Source: JAFGKK01 sp964521085 (GTDB lineage: Bacteria; Chloroflexota; Anaerolineae; Anaerolineales; RBG-16-64-43). From it: a stretch of 64,000 nt of DNA. The notes beneath the pieces are model-generated. The model searched no databases. It was not told the DNA's origin and worked only from the letters and a program-made list of their open reading frames with translations. Within the stretch, counting starts at the first letter, position 1. The number at the start of each line of letters is the position of its first letter. The stretch spans positions 68,565 through 132,564 of the forward strand of contig CAZFPL010000004.1 of the NCBI GenBank assembly GCA_964521085.1, written 5' to 3'. The position numbers and the translations under genes are program-made. This document shows, in pieces, positions 44,750 to 52,363 of the stretch.

Positions 44750-45115
44750 CATGGACCGTCGAAGCCGACCATCGACTATCGAAAAAAAGACCTTGGACAA
44801 TAGACCATCGTGCGCTCAAAGACCGCTGGCTTGTGCCCCGGTGGGGCATTGTGTACCAGAGCGGGGTCCCGTCCCGTGCGGTTGTCACGGGATTAATGCC
44901 CTCGGGGCAGGCTCATGGCTGATCGCCCGCACGGGGATTTATCCCTGCGCTGATAAACAATCCCCCGCATAGATCGCGAGGGCAGACTCCTCTAGGGCAA
45001 GAAACAATGCATCACAAAGCCCGCAAGAGCGGGCTTTGTGTACCAGCGCCGTGCTTCAGCGCGGCGCGTAATTATTCCATCACCGGGTTGAATCGGCGAT
45101 GGTCCATGGTCTCTT
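44750..45115. repeat. repeat-dense gap: heptamers, hairpin element and a strong stem
   Basis: GACCATC/GACCATCG-type units at 44750-44811, the GGGGATTTATCCC hairpin element at 44935-44991 (diverged copy of 41443-41505), a strong 12-base stem CACAAAGCCCGC/GCGGGCTTTGTG at 45013-45040, and heptamers CGATGGTCCATGGTC at 45095-45115. No gene seen in these 377 bases. Confidence 0.75.
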
Positions 45116-45116
45116 T

Positions 45117-46748
45117 CTACTCAAGCTTCCTCACGCTGCCGCCTTCCACTCCCCAAACCTCATTCGCCATCCGCTCGATGAAATACCGATCGTGCACCAC
45201 GGCAAGCATGGTTCCATGAAACGCGGCCAGCGCCTGTTCGAAGGAGTCGCGGGAGGGGATATCGAGGTGGTTGATCGGTTCGTCGAGCAGGAGGAAGTTG
45301 CAGCCGCGGGCGACAAGCAGCGCAAGCAGGAGCCGCGCGCGTTCTCCGTAGGAAAGCGAGCCGAGGGGGGTGAACACGTCGTCGCCGGAAAAGAGGAAGT
45401 AGTGCAGGAAGCGACGCGCGTCGGTTTCGTCGGCGGCGATTTCGGCCTGGACGATTTCGAGGGCGTTGCGCGCCGGGTCAAGCGTTTCCTGTTCCTGCAC
45501 CATGAAACCGGGACGCACATTCGCGCCGAGCTGCACGCGGCCGGCAAGCGGGGGAAGCGCGCCGGCAATCGTGCGCAGGAGGGTCGTCTTGCCGCTGCCG
45601 TTGGCGCCGGTGAGCACCGCGCGCGCGCCGCGCCGCAGGCGCATGTCAACCCCCTCGAGGATAACGGTACTGTTATAACCCACAGAGAGACTCTCGAGTG
45701 TGAGAACATCGTTCCCGCCGGCGGCGGCCGGATCGAATTCCAGCTTCATCCCCCATTCCCAGCCGGGCTTTTCCACGCGGTCCTCGGTCAGGAGCTTTTC
45801 GATCCGCCGCTCGATCTGCTTGGCGCGCTTCATCGTCCCCGCGCCGCGGTTGGCGAAGAACCCTTTGGCGAACCCGTCCTTGGTGTCCGCCTTGCCGCCC
45901 TTGCGGAAGCGCGAGATTCCGCGCAGGTGGCTGGCCGCGCTGCGCAAGTCGGCGATCTCCTGCTGCTGGTCGGAATACGCCTGCTCCTGGCGCGCGCGCT
46001 CCTCGTCTTTCTGATCGCGGTAAGCCGAGTAGTTTCCGTCGTATTCTTTCACTACGCGCGTGCGTGAATCGAGTTCGAGGATGCGCGTGACGGTCCGGTC
46101 GAGGAAAGTGCGGTCGTGCGAGACGACGAGCGCGCCGCCGCGGAAGGCGCCAAGCCATTGCTCGAGCCACTCGAGCATCGGCAGGTCGAGGTGATTGGTC
46201 GGTTCGTCGAGGAGCAGCAACTGCGGGTGTGCCAGGAGGACTCCGGCCAGCGCCAGGCGGGTCTTCTGCCCGCCGCTGAGCGTGGAGATACCCGCATCCA
46301 GCGGGATCCGGTCCAGGCCGAGGATGGCGAGAGTCGCAGCGACCGAGCCGGCGCCGTTCGGAACGGCGGCGAGGCGGTCGAGCGCCTCGTCATATGCCGC
46401 GTGAAGCGCTTTATCCTCTGGCGATTCCGCAAGCGCCGCGGCCAGGCGTTCGACCTCCACGCTCAGCCGGGGGAGATCGCCCTCGGCGTAGGCCAGGAAC
46501 TCACCGAACGTCTCGCCCTCGGGGAGAACCAATCCCTGGGGGAGGTAACCGATCCGCAGAGAGTTCGGCTTTTGGACCGACCCGGAATCGGGCGGATCGA
46601 ATCCGGCCAGGATGCGGAGCAGGGTGGTCTTTCCGCAGCCATTGGGGCCGACCAGGCCCGCGCGCTCGCCCGGGTTGAGGTTGAAGGAGACGGCGCCCAA
46701 GATGACGTTATCACCGAAGGATTTGCGGATTTGGCTGGCTGAAAGCAT
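45117..46748 (-). CDS. ABC-F family ribosome-associated ATPase, resistance-type candidate
   Basis: A 543-residue protein with two ABC ATPase domains and no membrane segment. Domain 1: GPNGCGKTTLLRIL, LSGGQKTRLALA, LLLLDEPTNHLD. Domain 2: GANGSGKTTLLRT, LSYGERARLLLAL, LLLDEPINHLD. The inter-domain linker (about residues 235-315) is long and basic (SRFRKGGKADTKDG), as in ABC-F proteins that reach the ribosome's P-site. ABC-F members either tune translation or protect ribosomes from antibiotics. The start at 46748 is the family N-terminus MLSASQIRKSF. A terminator-like hairpin in the leader suggests attenuation, which favours the resistance group. Confidence 0.85.
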   Translation of the reverse strand: MLSASQIRKSFGDNVILGAVSFNLNPGERAGLVGPNGCGKTTLLRILAGFDPPDSGSVQKPNSLRIGYLPQGLVLPEGETFGEFLAYAEGDLPRLSVEVERLAAALAESPEDKALHAAYDEALDRLAAVPNGAGSVAATLAILGLDRIPLDAGISTLSGGQKTRLALAGVLLAHPQLLLLDEPTNHLDLPMLEWLEQWLGAFRGGALVVSHDRTFLDRTVTRILELDSRTRVVKEYDGNYSAYRDQKDEERARQEQAYSDQQQEIADLRSAASHLRGISRFRKGGKADTKDGFAKGFFANRGAGTMKRAKQIERRIEKLLTEDRVEKPGWEWGMKLEFDPAAAGGNDVLTLESLSVGYNSTVILEGVDMRLRRGARAVLTGANGSGKTTLLRTIAGALPPLAGRVQLGANVRPGFMVQEQETLDPARNALEIVQAEIAADETDARRFLHYFLFSGDDVFTPLGSLSYGERARLLLALLVARGCNFLLLDEPINHLDIPSRDSFEQALAAFHGTMLAVVHDRYFIERMANEVWGVEGGSVRKLE

Positions 46749-46765
46749 ATACGACCTGTGGGTGG

Positions 46766-46796
46766 AAAACAAAAACCGTGGGCAATGCTCCACGGT
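46766..46796 (-). promoter_or_regulatory. attenuator-like terminator in the ABC-F leader
   Basis: On the minus strand the stem ACCGTGG/CCACGGT (loop of eight bases) is followed by TTTTTGTTTT, only 17 bases before the ABC-F start codon at 46748. A terminator this close to a start codon is typical of drug-sensing leaders of ABC-F resistance genes. A second copy lies at 50961-50992. Confidence 0.65.
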
Positions 46797-46800
46797 CGGA

Positions 46801-46861
46801 CCCCCGCTCGCGAATTCTTCGCGCCGGGAGATCGCCGGTGCTCATCGCTCGGGGGGCAGGC
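46801..46861. repeat. GC-hairpin element inserted in the ABC-F leader
   Basis: CCCCCGCTCGCGAATTCTTC, then an inner stem GCCGG/CCGGT, then GCTCATCGCTCGGGGGG. A close relative lies at about 62443-62505. The parallel leader copy at 50997-51033 has unrelated sequence at this exact place, so the element looks inserted or swapped. Confidence 0.7.
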
Positions 46862-47135
46862 GAGCTGCCCAAAAGAACGGATTTTACAGGTCGACAGTGC
46901 GCATTCGAGGGAATCCTTTCAACATGAATTTTACCATCATTATCGGCGAACCGGCATGAGTATGACGTGACGGAACCTCCTTCCGCAGCGGCCCTAGGCG
47001 GAATTTTTCTCGGGTAAAATATCGGCGGGAGAATACACGGCACGCTGAAGCCGCGGATTTACGGATCAGGTGATGCGGGGCGCGCCCCTTCGATTTCGCG
47101 GAGGGCCTGGATTGCGGAAAGGGAGGAAGGTTGTT

Positions 47136-48047
47136 ATGAAAAAGATGGAATTTATGTGGAAGGACGTTTCGGACGTACCCGGGATTGAGACCCGGGCCGA
47201 GCAGGCGCCGGATTTGCGCCGGGATCTGATCCAACTAGGTTTCCGGTCCGCCGGATACGTGCAGCGATGGAACCCCTGGGTGACGGAAAAGAAAACCGCC
47301 GATCTTGCGAAAAAGATTTACGATGAATCCACCTCCAAGATGATAACGGGCACAGACTGGGTTCAGGAGATCTATGCAAGCCCTGACGGCCGCGCACTGG
47401 CCTCGCTGCGCATGACCCCCGTCGGCCCGGCCGTAAACTTCCGCAGTGTCTCCGAGGGAGGTTGGGTTGTGGATACGGGTTCCGGAATGGCGCGCGGCGC
47501 GCGCTACCGGATGAATCCCTTTGGCCTGATGGCCAAGCTCGGCGGGGCGCTTCGGCCCGTCAAAACCAAGGCTGACTCGGGATACTTCAACCATGAGGAA
47601 GCGGCCGGTATGGCGGAGCTGTGGGAACTGCACAAGCAGCGCGTGCAGTCGATCCTGGAAAGCAACGGGCAGAAACTCCGGCTGCAGGGCGGGACTGCCG
47701 TCTATGTCGCCGGCGCTTATCATCTCCACCGGATACTCGTTTCCGAGTCGGAGGCAACCGGGCGATTCTTACGCATTCTTTCTGTGGCGAGCCGGGTTTT
47801 GACCGTGGTTATCGGTTTGTTCTTTTGCATCGCCCTTCTCGCACTTTACAACATGGGGCGGGTTAATTTTCCGACGACGATGCTCATCATCGGATTGACT
47901 TTTCTAGGCGTTCTGGGCGCAATGATCTTGTCAACGGAGGTTTTTCACGGATATATTCTACCCAGGCTTGCGGGACCGCCGCCGATGATGCTGGACGATC
48001 TTCTACGGGAGGTCCAGTCGCATTCCGCCCCGCCTGCCGCGGAGTAG
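47136..48047 (+). CDS. membrane protein of unknown function
   Basis: A 303-residue protein. The first 205 residues are soluble and mixed alpha/beta; two adjacent helices follow (about 215-240 and 248-272: VLTVVIGLFFCIALLALYN, then MLIIGLTFLGVLGAMIL) before a short tail. It is not recognised. The ATG at 47136 has GGGAGGAAGG upstream; an earlier ATG at 47070 lies before the ribosome site. It diverges from the ABC-F gene. Confidence 0.6.
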   Translation: MKKMEFMWKDVSDVPGIETRAEQAPDLRRDLIQLGFRSAGYVQRWNPWVTEKKTADLAKKIYDESTSKMITGTDWVQEIYASPDGRALASLRMTPVGPAVNFRSVSEGGWVVDTGSGMARGARYRMNPFGLMAKLGGALRPVKTKADSGYFNHEEAAGMAELWELHKQRVQSILESNGQKLRLQGGTAVYVAGAYHLHRILVSESEATGRFLRILSVASRVLTVVIGLFFCIALLALYNMGRVNFPTTMLIIGLTFLGVLGAMILSTEVFHGYILPRLAGPPPMMLDDLLREVQSHSAPPAAE

Positions 48048-48129
48048 AGAGCGCCCGAACCTACGCCGCATCCGGCGCTGCAACCGTTGAGGCCGCACTC
48101 GGCGGAATCACCGGGCACGGCTCTGGCCC

Positions 48130-48397
48130 CCGCTTCGCATTTACAGTCTCATTCAAAAACAAATCTGATGGCAGCATGCTCCCCGGCTTCGTAATCGCTT
48201 CCGTTCCCAGAGTTCACGGGAACAGGGGCACTCTGTGAGGGCGGGCTTTAATAAAAGCACGTTGGAATTAATTAAGCCCGCATGCTAGTGCAAGCCTGGC
48301 CCGGCGAAAATGACTCAAAATGTTTTTTTTTAGATTTCCGGGTAAAATGTTTGCTGGTAGAAGTCAGGCCAAGCGGCTGAGATACCGTCCTTTGGCC
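48130..48397 (+). repeat. cassette-boundary repeat A (attC-like 3' end)
   Basis: Contains the CCCGCTTCGCATT module, AACAAATCTGATGGCAGCATGC, a GTTCCC/GGGAAC stem, and ends with GCTGA-N10-TTTGGCC at 48376-48397. That 22-base ending has the same spacing as the three copies at 58557-58578, 59459-59480 and 60593-60614. It precedes the alpha/beta hydrolase gene. The rest of the 434-base gap shows no gene. Confidence 0.65.
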
Positions 48398-48481
48398 GTC
48401 ATTACTGTTTATATATCAACCCTCGAATATTCACGACGACAAATGATATAAGGATCGTTCTACAAAGAGAAGGAGTTAAGT

Positions 48482-49330
48482 TTGAATATTCCTCCGGAAC
48501 GCTACACCAAAATCAATTCGATAAAAACCCGATATTTTGCGGAAGGCGAAGGCTCGCCGGTCGTCCTCATCCACGGCTTGGGAGGTTCCGCGTCGGGCTG
48601 GCTTCTGAGTTTCAGCGCCATTGCCGGCCGGCATCGCACCTATGCACTCGATCTGATCGGGCATGGACGGACCGATCCGCCGGAATCCGGATCGCTGAAC
48701 GCCGCCGATCTGGCCAGGTTCGTGATCGGTTTCATGGCGGAATTGAAAATCGAACGCGCTCACATCGTTGGGCACTCGATGGGCGGCGGCATTACCCTGC
48801 AGATCGCAATCGACTTTCCGGAACGAGTGAATAAATTGGTCCTGGCAGACAGTATCGGGCTTGGCAAAGAGTCAATATTACTTGCCCGCATTGCGAGTCT
48901 TCCCCTGCTCGGTGGATGGTTGTTTTCACGGGATTACCGTCCCGATAAAAAAAGGTATGCTGACGGGCTTCGATCAGGAGCACGGAATGCCGCATATATC
49001 ACCGATGAACTGATCGATACCCTATATCTTATCGAGAGAGGCCCGGAACACGCAAGAATAGTACACAAAATTTTTCGCTTGTGGTTCGATTGGACCGGGC
49101 AAAAGAAAAGCATGTACGGCCCCATTCTTCGAAACCTGCCGGCCATCCAAAATCCCGCATTGATCATTTGGGGGCGGCAGGATACGACGGTTCCGCTTTC
49201 GCACGGGGAATTGGCCGCGAAGAGCATCCCCAATGCGCGCCTGGAAGAAATCGACCAATGCGCGCATGTCCCCATGTTTGAGCAGCCGGAGATATTCAAT
49301 CGTCTGGTGCTGGAGTTTTTGAACGAATAA
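48482..49330 (+). CDS. alpha/beta hydrolase
   Basis: A 282-residue hydrolase. Oxyanion block VVLIHGLGGSASGW, nucleophile elbow IVGHSMGGGITLQIA (Ser), acid in LIIWGRQDTTVPL and catalytic His in IDQCAHVPMFEQPE are all in order. This is the meta-cleavage hydrolase/lipase-like type; substrate unknown. The TTG start at 48482 is set by GAAGGAGTTAAG. It is flanked by cassette-type repeats on both sides, so it may be a mobile cassette gene. Confidence 0.85.
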   Translation: MNIPPERYTKINSIKTRYFAEGEGSPVVLIHGLGGSASGWLLSFSAIAGRHRTYALDLIGHGRTDPPESGSLNAADLARFVIGFMAELKIERAHIVGHSMGGGITLQIAIDFPERVNKLVLADSIGLGKESILLARIASLPLLGGWLFSRDYRPDKKRYADGLRSGARNAAYITDELIDTLYLIERGPEHARIVHKIFRLWFDWTGQKKSMYGPILRNLPAIQNPALIIWGRQDTTVPLSHGELAAKSIPNARLEEIDQCAHVPMFEQPEIFNRLVLEFLNE

Positions 49331-49369
49331 TTTCCAATAATCATGATGCCGGGCAAGCAGGGTAGGCCG

Positions 49370-49515
49370 GCCGGTCCTTCGTCCCCGGCGGAACACCGCC
49401 GCCGAGGACAAGCTTCTTAAACGCACAGGGCCAAAGAATCCCGAGAACCCGCGCACTCTCCCGCTTCGCCAATCCGACTTCAGGCGCGAGGGCAGGCCTT
49501 TTCGTTGAGAATGAT
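49370..49515. repeat. cassette-type GC hairpin repeat F
   Basis: Contains GGCGGAACACCGCC, CTCCCGCTTCGCC and GCGCGAGGGCAGGC blocks shared with the repeats at 58280-58330 and 62700-62750. No attC-like ends are obvious in this copy. Confidence 0.55.
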
Positions 49516-49527
49516 AGAGGGTGACGA

Positions 49528-50820
49528 TTATGACTTTATGTGTCCACGCGTAGTCGGCATAGTTTGCCGCGGCGCGGCCGTATCCTCAACATGCACCACC
49601 GACGGGATGCAGAGCGTGGTGATTCCCATTGCGGCGATCACGATCCCGCCGGCGATCCACCAGATCTCAACCCCGAAAGTGTCCGCGACCGGACCGGCCA
49701 GCAGGAGCCCAAGCGGCGCCAGGCCCTGGGTGATGCTCGAAATGAGCGAGAGCACCCGCCCCTGCATCTCCGGCGGGATGAGCGCCTGGGCGATCGCGCC
49801 GCTGAGGCCGAGGACGATCGATTCCAAAAAGCCGACCGCGAAGATGGCCGGGAGGGCGGCCGCAAAATACGCGGACGGGATCAACGCGATGGCGATGAGG
49901 AGCAAACCGTCGAGTGCCAGCGCGAGCATCTGGGTGACGATCCGGCGCCGGAAACCTCCCCACAGGCTGAGGATTATTCCCCCGATGACCGTTCCTATTC
50001 CAGCCGCCGCTTCCCAGGCGCCGAGCTCGGGCGCGCCGCCGCGGAAATGATCGAGGACCATCAGCGGGGCGAGGGAGCCCGCGGCGCGGCCGAGCATATA
50101 GATGAGGATGCCGATCCCGCACAGAATCAGGAGCGGTTTCCAGCCCAGGATAAACAGCATTCCCTCGCGCATGTCCGCCCATACGCCCGGTTTTCCGCCG
50201 GGCCCTTCCGGCGCCGGCTTTCGCACCGGCTGCGGAATGGCGATGACCAGGAGCGGCGCGATGGCCGGGACGGCAGTCGCGACGTCGATCGCCAGGATCG
50301 TCTGCATCGGGAGCGCCATCATCGCCAGCGCCCCGAGCGGTGGGATGAAGATCGCGGCCGTGCCCCCCAGGAGCTGGTTGAGCCCGCCGACGCGCGACAG
50401 GTGCTCACGGGGGACCATCAGCGTCGTCGAGGCCTGCATGGCGGGCCAGTGAAAAGCCGAGCCGATGGACCGAACAACCAGCAGCGCGTAGATGCTTGCG
50501 ACGCCGGCCAAACCCCGCCAGAACAGGAAAGCGAGAAACAGCGTGGCCGCCGCGATCAGAGAGTCGGCGGCGATCATCACCGCGCGCCGGTTCCAGCGGT
50601 CGACCAGGGCCCCGGCGAAGGGCCCGAGCAGGATCTGCGGGAGGAGCGCGGCGAGGGTGGCGAGGCTCAGCACCGTCGCCGAGCCGGTGGTCGAGGTGAG
50701 CCACCAAACGAGCGCGAACTGGACGAGCGCGCTACCCAGAAGCGAGAACGCCTGGCCGGTCCAGACGATCAGGAAAGAGCGGGGGATTTTACCGTCCGGC
50801 AAATTGGCTGCCATGGACAT
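49528..50820 (-). CDS. MFS efflux transporter (macrolide-efflux-like MFS_3)
   Basis: A 430-residue carrier with 12 helices. The N-terminal SFLIVWTGQAFSLLGSALVQFALVWWL (in parts) and loop GALVDRWNRRAVM match the Mef-like MFS_3 branch. Start at 50820 or, two codons on, 50814; neither has a ribosome site. A 58-codon frame copied from the ABC-F gene start overlaps this start from upstream, which suggests translational coupling and shared drug-responsive control. Confidence 0.85.
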   Translation of the reverse strand: MSMAANLPDGKIPRSFLIVWTGQAFSLLGSALVQFALVWWLTSTTGSATVLSLATLAALLPQILLGPFAGALVDRWNRRAVMIAADSLIAAATLFLAFLFWRGLAGVASIYALLVVRSIGSAFHWPAMQASTTLMVPREHLSRVGGLNQLLGGTAAIFIPPLGALAMMALPMQTILAIDVATAVPAIAPLLVIAIPQPVRKPAPEGPGGKPGVWADMREGMLFILGWKPLLILCGIGILIYMLGRAAGSLAPLMVLDHFRGGAPELGAWEAAAGIGTVIGGIILSLWGGFRRRIVTQMLALALDGLLLIAIALIPSAYFAAALPAIFAVGFLESIVLGLSGAIAQALIPPEMQGRVLSLISSITQGLAPLGLLLAGPVADTFGVEIWWIAGGIVIAAMGITTLCIPSVVHVEDTAAPRQTMPTTRGHIKS

Positions 50821-50945
50821 GGATTATACGGAATTTCATCAACGCTGCTGGATCCCGGCGCACAAACCGGATTGAGGTTGAAGTAGACGCCGCCCAAGAT
50901 GACGTTATCAACGAAGGATTTGCGGATTTGGCTGGCTGTTATCAT
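50769..50945 (-). CDS. leader ORF: truncated copy of the ABC-F gene start, overlapping the MFS start
   Basis: A 58-codon frame beginning MITASQIRKSFVDNVILGG, which matches the ABC-F N-terminus MLSASQIRKSFGDNVILGA. Homology ends after 26 codons at FNLNP; the rest is a run-on that ends inside the MFS gene. It may be only a remnant, or it may now serve as a translated leader for the MFS gene. Confidence 0.65.
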   Translation of the reverse strand: MITASQIRKSFVDNVILGGVYFNLNPVCAPGSSSVDEIPYNPCPWQPICRTVKSPALS

Positions 50946-51093
50946 ATGAGACCTGTGTGGGAAAACGAAAACCGTGGGCAATGCTCCACGGTCGGAGGCC
51001 ATACTTGGCGAAACCGCCTCATATGACTCAGATGAGCTGCCCGGAGAATACGGACTTTACAGGTCGATAGTGCGCATTCGAGGAGATCCTTTC
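50872..51093 (-). promoter_or_regulatory. duplicated ABC-F leader with attenuator hairpin in front of the MFS gene
   Basis: Two blocks align with the ABC-F leader: 50872-50996 with 46675-46803, and 51034-51093 with 46862-46920. The stem ACCGTGG/CCACGGT and its T-tract (50961-50992) are kept, as is the far block ending at TCGA(C/T)AGTGCGCATTCGAGG. The middle is replaced by unrelated sequence in one copy. The conserved far block may hold the promoter. Confidence 0.75.
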
Positions 51094-51240
51094 GGTGGAA
51101 CGCATGGCGTTTTACCACGCTTATTGATGGAAAGGCAGTTCAAGGATGGATGAAATACGGGCCAATATGTAGGAACCCATTTGGATGCATATTGACCGGT
51201 TTAGAGATTATTATGAGGCGATGAAGCTGAGCTTTGGTTA

Positions 51241-51268
51241 TTGATGTGAACCCAAAAAGATATATACT
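51241..51268 (+). promoter_or_regulatory. predicted promoter for the caspase-CHAT-gasdermin operon
   Basis: TTGATG at 51241-51246 and TATACT at 51263-51268 with a 16-base spacer. The local sequence is AT-richer than its surroundings. It would leave a leader of about 240 bases. No gene is seen between 51094 and 51513. Confidence 0.5.
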
Positions 51269-51513
51269 GCTAAGTGGATTTCCATAAAGCTGGAAGACGA
51301 ATTCGGTTATTAGTATGTCGGGCTTCATGGAGGGGAATTAAAAGAGCGCCCTAACAAACCATATTCCTCGCATCTCTACGCTGCGTCGGCGAACGGTCTC
51401 GCCGTGCCCATACGGTTGTTCGGAGTTGAAGTTTAGCAACTCTCGAAGGGGGATGGAGGGATTCGCGGAACAAACACCCTCATGTTTGTTCCTGTTCAAG
51501 AGGAGGATTGACA

Positions 51514-52359
51514 ATGGCGAAAGGCATTTCGGTCCATATCGGGTTGAACAAGGTAGATCCACGTCACTATGCCGGCTGGGATGGCACACTCGGGGCTTGT
51601 GAGGCGGACGCCACGAGCATGGAAGGGATCGCGAAGGGCACAGGCTATAAGACCCGCGTCCTGCTGACGCGGGCGGCTACGCGGCGGAAGGTTCAAAGCG
51701 TCATCCGCGATGCCGCCGCCCATCTTATCGCGGGGGATATCTTCCTCCTGAGTTATGCGGGCCATGGCGGGCAAGTGCCCGACGTAAGTGGCGATGAGCC
51801 GGACGACAGCGACGAGACCTGGTGCCTGTACGACGGCGAACTGATCGACGATGAGTTATTCGAGTTGTGGAAGGGTTTTGCGCCCGGCGTCCGTGTCCTG
51901 GTGTTCTCCGACAGCTGCCACAGCGGAACCGTGACGCGCGCCGCCCGAGGCGAGCTCGATCTCGGCGGCGTTTCGACGGAGCTACGTGCATTCGGGATCG
52001 AAAAACCGGTCTTCCGTTTCATGCCCCCCGACGTCGCGCGAAAGACGTATATCGCCAACAGGAAGTTCTACGATGACCTTGGCAAGAGCGTCCCGACGGA
52101 AAAAGGAGCGCCGGCCGCCACGGTGCGGCTGATCTCCGGCTGCCAGGATGACCAGTCCTCCTCGGATGGGCCCTTCAACGGTCTGTTCACCGGCACGCTG
52201 CTCAAGGTGTGGAACAACGGCGCATTCAAAGGCGATTACGCGCGTTTCCATGCCGAGATCGTGAAGAATATGCCGCGCTGCCAGAAACCGAATCACTTCG
52301 TCATCGGACCTAAAGCCCAGGCTTTCGACCGGCAGAGACCTTTCTCCATCGAGGGGTAA
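51514..52359 (+). CDS. caspase-like protease (peptidase C14, orthocaspase/metacaspase type)
   Basis: A 281-residue protease. The catalytic histidine is His84 in LLSYAGHGGQVPD and the catalytic cysteine is Cys135 in VFSDSCHSGTV. The fold starts with ISVHIGLNKVDP and an Asp-rich substrate-pocket loop (SGDEPDDSDETW). Acidic pockets of this type select Arg/Lys at P1 in metacaspases. No transmembrane or extra domain is present. The start at 51514 follows AGGAGG. It is four bases upstream of the CHAT gene, so it is the first gene of a tight operon. Expected role: activating protease for the gasdermin-like protein or for its partner. Confidence 0.92.
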   Translation: MAKGISVHIGLNKVDPRHYAGWDGTLGACEADATSMEGIAKGTGYKTRVLLTRAATRRKVQSVIRDAAAHLIAGDIFLLSYAGHGGQVPDVSGDEPDDSDETWCLYDGELIDDELFELWKGFAPGVRVLVFSDSCHSGTVTRAARGELDLGGVSTELRAFGIEKPVFRFMPPDVARKTYIANRKFYDDLGKSVPTEKGAPAATVRLISGCQDDQSSSDGPFNGLFTGTLLKVWNNGAFKGDYARFHAEIVKNMPRCQKPNHFVIGPKAQAFDRQRPFSIEG

Positions 52360-52363
52360 AAAA

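Noticed and set aside
51345..51360. attC-like CCCTAACAAACC near the caspase promoter
   Set aside because: No matching right-hand end (GCTGA-N10-GTTRRRY) follows and the operon is GC-rich, so the operon itself is not supported as a cassette.
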